Source: Antedon mediterranea (lineage: Eukaryota > Echinodermata > Crinoidea > Comatulida > Antedonidae). Taken from it: a DNA stretch of 64,000 bases. Positions 40,058-52,000 of this stretch are shown here, in pieces. Where the stretch lies: contig NC_092674.1 in the NCBI RefSeq assembly GCF_964355755.1, positions 11,537,001 to 11,601,000 on the forward strand, in the 5' to 3' direction. Position numbers and translations under genes: made by a program. Numbering within the stretch: the stretch's first letter is position 1; each line of letters begins with the position of its first letter. A model generated the notes under the pieces. That model ran no database searches. It saw nothing but the letters and a program-made list of their open reading frames with translations, and was not told where the DNA came from.

Positions 40058-43000
40058 CTGAAGGTCGTAGGAATTGTGATTGACGGGTCGTGATAATTAT
40101 TAACTAAACTATAACTGAGCAATATTAATGAGCCAATATTCCCACACTCAAATTTGATTTTATTCAAATTGTGTCAAGTCGTATAGCTTACGGCTGGGCA
40201 TGTTCTAATTCATGTGCGGCTTAGGCCTAGTGTTTCTATAAAACTGAAATAATCAAAAATTAGGTAGTCTAACCAATAATTTCAGTTAAACAATGTAGGC
40301 CTACAATAAAAATAAAAATGAGGTAGGCTAGGCTAACCAACCACTCCTGTTTTAGAACGAGCTTCTTCTTTACATTTCACAAAACAAACAAAAACAGGCA
40401 CACACCCACCACCTGCATATTTTGTATATATATTCAACATCTCTCAACTAGCTTAAAAATTTTTCATTGATATATTTATTTATTTATATATTTACACATT
40501 CAGTAAGACCGTAATTATTCTTTAGTTTGTATGTAGTTTCTGAATGAAGATTTGATTTCTTCTTTTTTCTATCAAACTAAAACGGATTGCTAAAGATGAT
40601 TTATTTAGATCACTCAAACGTTAAAAAAAAGACAAGTTAGTAATAATTTAATTTGTTAAGGAATGTAAGAACCACTATTATTATTTTATTAATTATAGTT
40701 TATCAAGTAATATAGTAAAATATAGTAATAGTTTAGCTGTTATGATACGCATTATAGTTTGTCTTGTTATTTGGAAATAAGTAGACAATGTCTACTTATT
40801 TCCAAATAACAAGACAACACCGGTAGTGTACAATGTACCAGTAAATTACCAGTATTTTGTGTTTTCCATTTCTTTACTTTCAATAAAGAATTCTCTTCCA
40901 CTTTTCAACTTCAGTTCGCCTCATTTAGATACTTAGTTTCGGTAACACATATTTTGGTATGTTTTAAAATACCATTTGTTATTTCTTATTTGTTTTTATT
41001 GGTTTCTGCAATTTTGTATTCATACGAATCTTCTGTCGTCTTCTTATAAAAGGTGATTCACTTTCAGTTTCAGAGACCGCACTAATGTCCTAAAAATACT
41101 TTGGCAAAGGTTGTTAATTTCAAACATTGTATTCTTAGCAAATTACTAAAGGTTATCAAACTTGATTTTAGTCCCACAGTGTTATTACACTAACTTACCT
41201 AAACGTGTTTTCTTATTCCTTTCTGTGGGCCTAGGGGGAGTTACAACAAGGTAAACACACGAGCAGGGAGCCGTCAATGTTCACTCGAAACTATGCTTCG
41301 AACTTCTTTCAGCTGCTTGTGGAGAGAATACGGTAATTGGTTTAACTAGATGGCACGCTCGCTTCGCTCGCGTACCATCTAGGGGTGCTCACAGATGGTT
41401 CTCGAATACAGTAGAATCCACGGACGGGGACTTTTTTGGGACACTAAACAAAAACGGAAGTGTCCCCCTAATTGGGGTATTCAGAAATAGAGACAACAAA
41501 ACCAATACTGGATTCCATAAAGGACAATTAATTTATGTGGATTAAAGAAATTAGGGAGAAATGGAAATGTATGTACGGGAATTGGGCGGCGGCACGTGGT
41601 GGTGGTGATGGAACCGCAGTAATAAAGTTGATTGTATTTAAATATTATAAGAACCAAACTAAATAAATAGACCTAGACATTCTGCGAAATGGAAATCGGA
41701 AATTCAAGCTCCTATTCAGTGAAAAATTAAACTGTAGTCTACCTAAATATTTAGGGCAAATCATCGGTTGTGGTGTTGAACTTCCTGTAAACATTTGTGT
41801 GAACCAAACTGGGTCGAATTTCTGTCATGAGTACTGATTTGTTGGCCTGTGATTTATGACGCCTAAGGGATCTATCTAGACTTATTTTTTAGAATAATGT
41901 ACGTACCTGTCAGATACAATTGTCTTGTGTCGTATAATAAATAAGTACTGTAATAGTTACTGAAGTTACTATTACAATCTCGTCAATGAAAACACGAAAA
42001 TGTATATGCACTTACTTATGAAAACGTATACAGTATTATACTCAGTTATTGAAACAGTAGGTTTAAAAAAGTTTCGTTTGTCTGTAAAATGATGTAATCA
42101 AGCTGTTTACATGAGTCTTAATTTATAAGCACATCAATAATAAAATAGTTTATCTATCCTGTAATTGGCGAGATTATGGTCGCTGTTGAATGAAATAAAG
42201 CCAATCGGTATCATATTTGTACAGAAACGTTTTCGCGGCCGAAGGGTGTAACCTAAATTCGTTGTATTATCGTCAAGAACTAACTGTAACTAAACTTACA
42301 TAGAAAGTAGGGTATCCTAAATTTGGCCTTAGCACTCGGGGGAGTGGCTAAGATGAAGTCCGTGGGACTACTAAATATAAATTGTAATGAACCTCGAGGG
42401 ACATAAATAGGAATATTTCATGTTTCATTATCAATGTATAATAAATGGAAACTGTTTACCGATTCAAATAATAGAAATTGGTTTTTAACATTTTCCGAAC
42501 CTATTGCAAGTTTATTCTCAAAGGGCCCATATATTTACCTACCGTATGTGTTAACCCAAGGGCTCATAAATTTACCTACAGTACTTGTGTTAAACCAAAC
42601 TGGATGTTCCATTCATCGCAAATCAATACATTTGTATAATCGTATATTAAATCTATCAAAATAGTATTTTTTAAAGAAAATCGGCCTGTCTTCAACATTA
42701 TGATGGTGTACTCTAGCAATCTATCGAAATAGTATTTTTTAAAGAAAATCGGCCTGTCTTCAACATTATGATGGTGTACTCTAGCTGTTCAACCGGTTTT
42801 CAGCTATTAAAAACAATTATCGTAGGAGGAGATAGGAAAATGCGAAGCCTCCTCGCTATGTAACATTAGGGTTGAGGGATGGGAAAGCGGATAGGTACAA
42901 AGAGGAACAATTTTTAAATATATTCTTTATCCACTGAGTAACGAAATATTTTGTTCATGTTTTATAGGCCTATAAATAATATACCTCTAAATACAGTAGG

Positions 43001-46000
43001 CCTAAAACATTTGCGATTTAATACTTTGTTAAAACTGTCACTGTCATAATCGATTGAAATATTAAAGTACATGTCACGATACACCACTACGACGTTTATA
43101 TTTTTGGTAATTATTAATTAATACAAACGTTGAGAAGGAACTGTCAGTATAAAGTTTATTTGTATATCTAACAGTAGAGCCTATCCACAGTCTCAGTAAT
43201 AAAGTTTATTTGTATATATTTTTATATTACATCTAACAGTACGAACATTCACAGTAAGAAATGTTCGATTCAAATGAAAAATAGTTAATAGGTATTTACA
43301 GTATTGTCAAAGTATTGCAAGTTTATTCTCAAAGGGCCCATATATTTACCTACCGTATGTGTTAAACCAAGGGCTCATAAATTTACCTACAGTACTTGTG
43401 TTAAGCCAAACTCTGGCAGACTGAGAGATTGGGATGTTCCATTCATCGCAAATCAATACATTTGTATAATCGTATATTAAATCTATCAAAATAGTATTTT
43501 TTAAAGAAAATCGGCCTGTCTTCAACATTATGATGGTGTACTCTAGCTGTTCAACCGGTTTTCAGCTATTAAAAACAATTATCGTAGGAGGAGATAGAAA
43601 AATGCGAAGCCTCCTCGCATTTTTTTGGCGGGTATTTTTCAAGACGGACATCCATTAGACAGTGTATACCACGATCGGAAAACACCCCTATTTGGGGCAA
43701 ATCTTTGAACCTAAATTCGTTTTAATCGTCAATAACTAATTATCTAACTCAATTTAATTAGTAAACAGGGTTACATCAGGCGGTTAAAATCAGTACCGAA
43801 AGTACGAACCAACTTTACATACCATCGAGTGAAAATTCTAGAAGTAAGGCGCGATTTACCGAATTTTGCCCTTACGTAAATTTATATATAGATGTAGGTA
43901 ATACCACAATTATTCCCGGAAATATAATAATTCAATCTCTTTATTAAATAATTCACTAAATAAATACATCCATCATTTAATCTACATGGTAGATGGATGA
44001 AGCTATTGTATTAACCACGTTTTTCCTTTATATTTATAATAATGTAGACACCAATTTGTTCTTGAGCTATGGAGAATTATTTTTTTTCCGAAATAAAAGA
44101 AGAATGAATGAATATCAATGTTCAATTTTTTTAAACCTACACCTAAGAACAATACTCGCAAATTGCGGGATCGGTCGTTAGTAGGGAATAGTGGAATTAC
44201 AATTTTAAATTGTACTTTAAATGATATAAGAAACCGACATTTTTTTGTGGTGGTATAATTTTGTTAAATTAAAACTATTTTCTGTTTATAATGCCTATCT
44301 AATGTAGGTCTGCATGTTTAACAGGTCTGTCTTTATTATTTCTGTTATTTTTCCTATGTTTAATGATTTTGAATATCAATAGGCCTACTACTCTACAATT
44401 AGAATTGGTAACCTTTGTACATGATATCTGTACTTTCAAACAAGTGTTGAAACTCTCCTTTTTTAATGCCCAATTCTCTAAATGCTCGCCATTTATTCTG
44501 CCATTTGTAGTGTTCTTTCCCTAGTATTAATTAAACATGGTCGACCATATATGCTTATGATTAATATATAACCTAATTACCGGCCTAAACTTAAAACCTA
44601 AACCTGTTCAATTTGAAATAGGCCTATTACTACTTATCTTTGTTAGGCTTACTGATATAGAGGATCCATGCTTAGAACTACATTGTATAAATCACATTAA
44701 GCTAATGTATCTTTGCCTTCTTGATTAATATTTTATATTCATCGTTGTATAGTATAGGAATAGTATTTTGACCTTACATTTGAGAAATTTAAATTCTAAA
44801 CAAGAGATTAAAGAATAAATCCTGTCATTTTAGGTCTAAGAAATGCAATTAGCTATGAAAGCAACCGAGTTTTAAGGAACATTAGGTTCTCTTGTCCTAT
44901 GAAATTGAAAGAAAAACATACATATGGTATCTTAAAGACTATGAAATTGAGAATATAATGTAATTCCCGTTGACCTTGACATTACTACAATATTTGATGG
45001 TGTCGTATGAAATCTCAGCCAGGCCATGTCCGAATTTGGCTATGAAAACAATATTCTCAGCGTATATGATTAATATGATATGAATCAAAAACAAAAACAT
45101 GCTGGCAAATTACGACTACGCCTGAGGAGTATAACGTAAAAAGCCCCGACTTCCCGTAGAGTGAGGTAAAATCAACAAAGACGCAATTATCCATTCCATG
45201 TAAGATGGCTGAATCAGCCTCCCTTTGGACGGAAGTAATTTTAGTTGTGAGGGTTAGAGGGCGCTGTTTAGATGACCCCCCACCGATCAAACATTTTCGT
45301 ACCAATCCAACTGCGCCAATTTGTGAACAGGCTAAAGGTTAAGAGTTTGCTCTACCGGTGGCATATGTGGCTAGTTATGAATTTATAATAGGAGTTAATA
45401 AGGCCTGGCCTTCTTTACCATTGAAATGTACATTAATTGAAGCTTGGCGCCATTACGATTAGCAATCAAACATCATGTCTAAAATATGACAAGCAAAAAC
45501 ACAGCTTGAAACCAGATGGACTAAACAATAATTTTTAATATGCCGTCGTGATATCCTTACAAATGATTGACCCAAGTATATTAATTTTCACAAACGAATG
45601 CACGTGAAATAATGAGAGGGTAGGGGGTGGATCCATAGGCTTACTGTTACTAGTCAGTTTACAAACTGGTAATATATGTATATTTAAATAAATGAAAAAT
45701 CAAGATTCATGCTAATATAAATACAAAGTTACTGAAAAAAATGACAATGTTCAAATCAAAGAGATAAAGTAAATCAGCCATAAAAGAAAGTACTAATAGG
45801 CCTATGTATAATTATACTTTTTTACTTCAGTATGTAGAAAATAGAAGTCCAGCTCAACATTAAGAGAACGTAAGAATTTTTTTTTGAGCTTTCGAATTAA
45901 ACTTTGATAATCGAGCATATCGTCGACTTTTACTGTACTACCTTTGGTTTATGAAACTCCATATGGATTGATATATCCAAAGTTTAACTTAAATTTATAT

Positions 46001-49000
46001 TTATACTATTAATAGTTTAACAACTAAAACTGTGAAGACAAATGGGTGAAACAGATTCTACAATTAAACAACAATTAATTATCACTGATGATAGTACAGT
46101 AATACTGTTATGTAGAGTGTAGTGGCACAAACCAATCGGTAGTGTATTTTAATAATATTAAACCAAAGCAAATACTAGAAGTACACAACGCACTTTAATA
46201 ACAAAAAAGGCCTAAAGGAGAAAGAGCAGGCAGGAATAAAAACATAAAAAACCAATTTTAATAATATATATTGATAGGTAATGTTTGTTGAAAGTAGGAG
46301 TCATTCTCCTGTACATTTGTTTCCTTTTAATCGATAACTATTGGTATACGAATTAACAAATTGTTTTTTTTGTTACTTTCATCTAATACTACAAAAACTC
46401 TTCCCCAACATTTCTTTTTTCTCATCCCATTTTTAGTTTACTCTATATTGTATATGAAAGAAATAGGCCTAGATGCATGATTATATCAATATGTTTAGAG
46501 TAACACATTTGTGCGAGGAAATGTAAACTTTTTTCTAAACTGATTGTAACTCATTCCATCTAAATCTTTTAGTTAGAATAAACTAAGTGCATCGATCGTA
46601 AGTCTGTATTATTATAATTTCATAGAATACTTCAAAATAAATAGTCAGCCACAACCGTACAATTAACATGCATCCAATATAACTGTAGCATTTGCTTTCT
46701 GCTAACAAATTAATAACATTTTCTTACAATTGAAGTTTGTAGGCATATTCTTCTGTTAATAATACAATAAAAAAGATGTTGGCCAACACTGGTATACATA
46801 AGGAAAATATCTCAAAAGATACACCAAATTATGAATGTAAGCTACTGTTTTGAATCTAGTTCCTAAAAATTGCAAGAAGAACTGATATAGGCCTATCAAG
46901 ACTGGCTATGAATTTCCCACGGCGTAACTGACCCGACATACGCAACTCTGACCTTGGTGGCGGTATCCTGTTCGACCGTGTCTACCTTAATTAGTGATAG
47001 GAAACAACAATTGTATTTTCTTTATAAATTGGAATTCGTCGCTGTACTGCCACTCAGATGAAGCGATATAAACACCATTTTAGAAATAATTATGTAAACA
47101 AAGTAAATTATGGTTATTTTTAAACTTAGAAACTCATTGATAGATTATCGATTCTGTTTCGTTCTCTTGCTGCTATGGTTATCAACTAAAATCACACGTA
47201 TTCGACAAATATACCAGTGTAGTAGTGACGATGGTTATTGTTACAAGACAAATTAGAATGTTAAAATCTGATATTTAAAAAATAATTTAAATTTTCAGTT
47301 TTCCATGATTATTTTCCTTTAGGCCTATCTTTTTTTCATCTTACTTAACTACATTTAATGTATCCAATAAACTCCACAACATTCGGAGAAACAAGTAAAA
47401 GTGATCAAGCACTATTTTTAATTGATTATCTGATTTAATTCATAATGTTTTATTTTCATTTAATTTACTGAAGAATGTATTGTTTTTATATTCACTTACT
47501 TCTGGCCTCTTGCAATTTGTATCCACTTGGAATAAACTTTTGTAATTTAAATGTATTCAATTTTTTTCTTGTTAATAATTCACTTTACGATAATTCAAAG
47601 TTAAAAAATAATGAGAAAGAAGAAAGAATAATTAGAAAAACAATATAAATGCATAAGAAAAAATATACTTAATTCTATAGTTAATATACTTAGGCCTAAT
47701 TCTATTAAAAATAGTTAATAAAATGTTATAAAGACATATTTAAAATATTGAAAAGAAAAGGTAAAAACAACAAATACCCACATTATAAAATGTTGATATA
47801 TTAAGCATTTTGTAACTTTTATCATTTAGTAACCTGATTGATTAGAGAACAACATATTTATTAAATCTCTCAAATTTCACTCTTCCCTTGTCTTATTATT
47901 ACATTTATGAAACATATCATTGATTAAGATCGAATTAAAAAAAGTGTAAATGTTTTTGTCGAATATGACATTTGAAGTCACATAATAGTTATTCACTTTG
48001 ACAAAAAAATGGATTAAAAACAAACATTTACCTGAAATACGGTAATTTAAAGCCAAAAAATAGTAAAATTGACTGGAAATAAATGGATTTCTTGATGAAT
48101 TTACCATTTAATTCTTTCAATTCAAGAAAGATTTTTCCTACGGAAGTGATTATCTTTATTAAAACTGCGGAATGGCATATCAAAGTCTTAAATTTTCATT
48201 TTCATGTTGTTGTCTTTAAACCACTATAGATAAAATAATTAGAATTGTAGAAATAGCAAAGTAGCATATTTTCTTGAAGGTCAAGTTCAACATTTAAGTA
48301 AATCAATTTGTAAAGTAAAAATGTATTTTGACAAATCAAATTGCTTAGGTGCGCGTAGTTGCATAGTTGCTTCCTTGAACTACAAAAGGCAATAAGAGTG
48401 CCCGCTGTCAGTATACGTAATTTTAATGTTATGCAATCAAAAACCCAAACACAAACTTGAACCCAACACGACAATATCGCACGCTATCTATATTAAACGC
48501 CAATTGCATTCTTCGGTGGATAGTAAACGTCCCGTTATCGTATGGGTCGGTTGTCGATTCAGCAGCCTCTATAGGCCTAATCGTTAATCATGGATGAAGA
48601 GTAAAAGAATGGAGAATTCTCCATTACATAGGTAATCATGATTATTAGATATAAAAATAGGTAAATAACTTATATCAATAATCAAGAACTATTTATCTGA
48701 TCCAAAACAAACAAAATTATCATTTTTAAAGAATGTGAAAGGATCAGGGAAACTTCCATTGAGGTTAAACAATGGCCGAAAACATGAAAGACATCTTGTA
48801 ACAGCAGTCTTTATAATATTATTTATAATAACATTATAAGAATAAAAAAAATCTTATTCAACAAATAAATATTTTTCATTAAATATTATTGATTGATTAT
48901 TGATTAGAAAAGCATGTTACAGTCTGTGTAAAGTGTTATTGTTTGATTTATTTACATTTTATCCAAAAATAATTTTGTAAAAAAAGTTATGAAATATTAA

Positions 49001-52000
49001 GATTACCGATCTTTAATGTCATTACTTTATCTATTTAACATCCTACGGTTATGGAAAACATGACTGAAAGAAGGTGTTCTCCTATGGATAATGCATTTGA
49101 TATTTAACAATAATTGTTTCTCAATTTTGACATTAAGATAAAAGTGATAAACGAAGAGGCATGACAGAAACTGTATTTTAAGGATGTACTGAGATTATGC
49201 ATGTGTGACTCAAAGTTTTTGCTAATGATCACCTCTGAATTTGACCCTCTTTCTAACGTATTTCGGCTAAGCTATTCCTACTGAGAAGTAAGCACCACAT
49301 AAGGGGAAGGGCAATCTTAACAAATTTCTACCAGCGGCGGACTCATTATATTGAACATCAAGGTCCACACGCTATCATGTGAGACTTTCTACTTTTTATG
49401 CACCAGACGACAGCGTCAGTTCTCGAACAGGTGGCTTAGGGATATTGGCGCCAAAGATAGACCAAGATAAATTTCAATCAAATAGATATCACTCGATTTT
49501 AATTTGGAATCATAATTATTTGAAATTAGCGTTGGCGCAACACAGACGGGTTGGTTCAGCATATGCTTTAAACCTTCATGTGTCAGGCGAAAACAAACCA
49601 CAACTTACATCAATGATTACTAAAGTCCAGAAACATTACTTATTATATATTTATGTCATAACATTAACACGTAAATACGTGAAATATACAAGAAATGACA
49701 TTTTAATAACATAAATATGAATGTGTCTATACGATCTATGCATATATCTTAAAGATGAGTTCGTCTGATATAATTTGGACTAAATTCTTTAATGAGATAA
49801 CCATTTTGTATACATTATTTACTAATGTGGTTTACGGTACCGAAATGTGTATACAAAGTTATGTGTGTTAAGCTCTGTCTACACTATCAAACTAGTTTGA
49901 CAAAAAAGTGTGGAGTACCCAAATATGGTAGTGAAATGCCCAAATATTGTAGTGATACCGTATGACATCAAAAGAGAAAACCGGTAAATATATAAATATA
50001 TAGAATACAATAATTTAAAATTATAATACAATACTACACAGGATCCCAACGGAAATAAACCTAGGTAATTGGTTTTTTTGACTATCCTGGTCAAAATCAA
50101 CTTAACTGTTTTATTCTTAATGTTCATAACTTTATTCTGCTGCTTACTTTTTAACTATTCTATTGTCTTTTTAATAACTTGTATTTTTCATGACTTTTTA
50201 ACTATGGTACTCAGTGGTATTCCGTTTTAATGCTTTTTTTGCCTTTTTAAACCTTTTTAAAGCCATTTTTTTTAATCATCATTTTAGACATTTGCATTGT
50301 TTTAGATTGGTTATAACATTTTTTTTTTCTTTTTAATTGTCAGTCTCAAGTTTTAACTTTCTGTATATTGTAACATTGTTATGTAATCATGTATTGTATG
50401 TTGATTTTGACCGAATAAATGAATGAATGAATCATTATCCATATAAGGGCACATTACATTCTTTGATAATGTGACACTTTGTGTAAAAGTTTAGTATTAG
50501 ACAGAAAACAACAATATTTACACGTTTAATATAATATGAAGACATATGATCAAGATACAAGAAATTGTATTGGTCCATTTAAAATTGAAATTCACTCTGC
50601 TTGGCATAGGTAAGAATTTCTGTTTGGTTCAAAACTACACAATCATATAATTTTAAAAATTGTTACATTTTTTCTAGTACGTCAAATCACCCATTGTGAA
50701 CATATTACTTATATTGTGAATCATTTTGAACTTTGCTCACTGTACTGATTAAAGAGCAAAACACATATGACGATCGCAGTGGGCTAAACAAGAGCCAGCG
50801 ATTCTTCCTGTTTTTACTGTAATGTTTCTTGACGGTAGGCTCTGCACGATTTTGATAACTTAACGTTTCGTGTTAGAAACTCGAGGCTAGGAATCTTTGA
50901 TCTCTTACTGAGTAGACATCTTCATGGTATGTGTGGTCAAGATATCTGCTAATTTTTTTAACAGGGTTAACTGAAATTGGGTCGAGGCAATAAGTATTAT
51001 CGCCAAGAAAACAACTGTTGTTTTAATACAAAAAACCTATATTAGTAAAAGACAAGCATGATTTGATTAGCATTATAGGCCTATTATTAAAACATTATAC
51101 AAAATTGCGTTTATTGTTGTTATTCTGAAACCTTATCATTCAACAGCAAAACAAAACACTATAGAAAAATATGATTTCGTTTTAAAAAACTATACTAAAA
51201 TTGCGTTTAATTTTAGAAAATCAACTATGCCACATTCTTTTGAACCACAAATTTAGGTGTGCGTCTATTAATTTCTATGTCTCTGTGGTTCAATTAAATT
51301 AGGTAGGTGTTTATTGCCCTTTTCTTCCAGTACGTCGACTAAATTAAGCTATTTAATTTAGTAGCCTACTATTATTTTTTTAAAGCAGGGAAACTCTTTC
51401 CTGGTACAAGATACAAAGAACGATGTATCAGATTGCCAATAATAATGCTTTGTTCTTTCTGTGGAGTTTTAGAATATACACGATGGAAGAACATGCATTG
51501 TAACAATTTGCCTTGACTTTGTTTTCAATGCGAAACATTTATCCATTATTAATATTTATCGTAGTTTATTTTGGTATTCAGTTTTACTGACGTATCATAA
51601 CATTAACATGCAATCAGAATATAAGCCGCTAGCTTTGACGTGTTACCTGAGCCCTAAGTTTTCAAACTAAGCGGCAGGACTTCAATAAAAACTCGGTTGC
51701 ATGCCGCCGATAGAGCATCACCTCACAGTGATAGCTTATGTAACCTCATCTCATCTAGGCCTAACATCCATGCACATCCCGACAGCTGTTTCGTGTAAAG
51801 GTTTACAGGTAATTTCGTGAACGAGGCTGAGGTGTATTGCGTGACCCTGCTGTGACCTGCCAATCACAAGAGACGACTCTTTGCTATCAATATTTGACAA
51901 CTTTGGCAGCCAATTTTGTTTGTTCGAACGAGATATCAGTTTCTGAAAAGTTTATTTGCATACCAGTAATAGCCAGGCTCGTTCACTACGATTAAAAAGT

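Noticed and set aside
47030-47085. Minus-strand frame GVYIASSEWQYSDEF as exon
   Set aside because: No acceptor between an upstream stop and the segment; it runs into the intron before the 46.98-kb acceptor.
49379-49714. 111-codon plus-strand frame as a gene
   Set aside because: Second half is low-complexity and the first half has no recognisable motif, splice partner or promoter.
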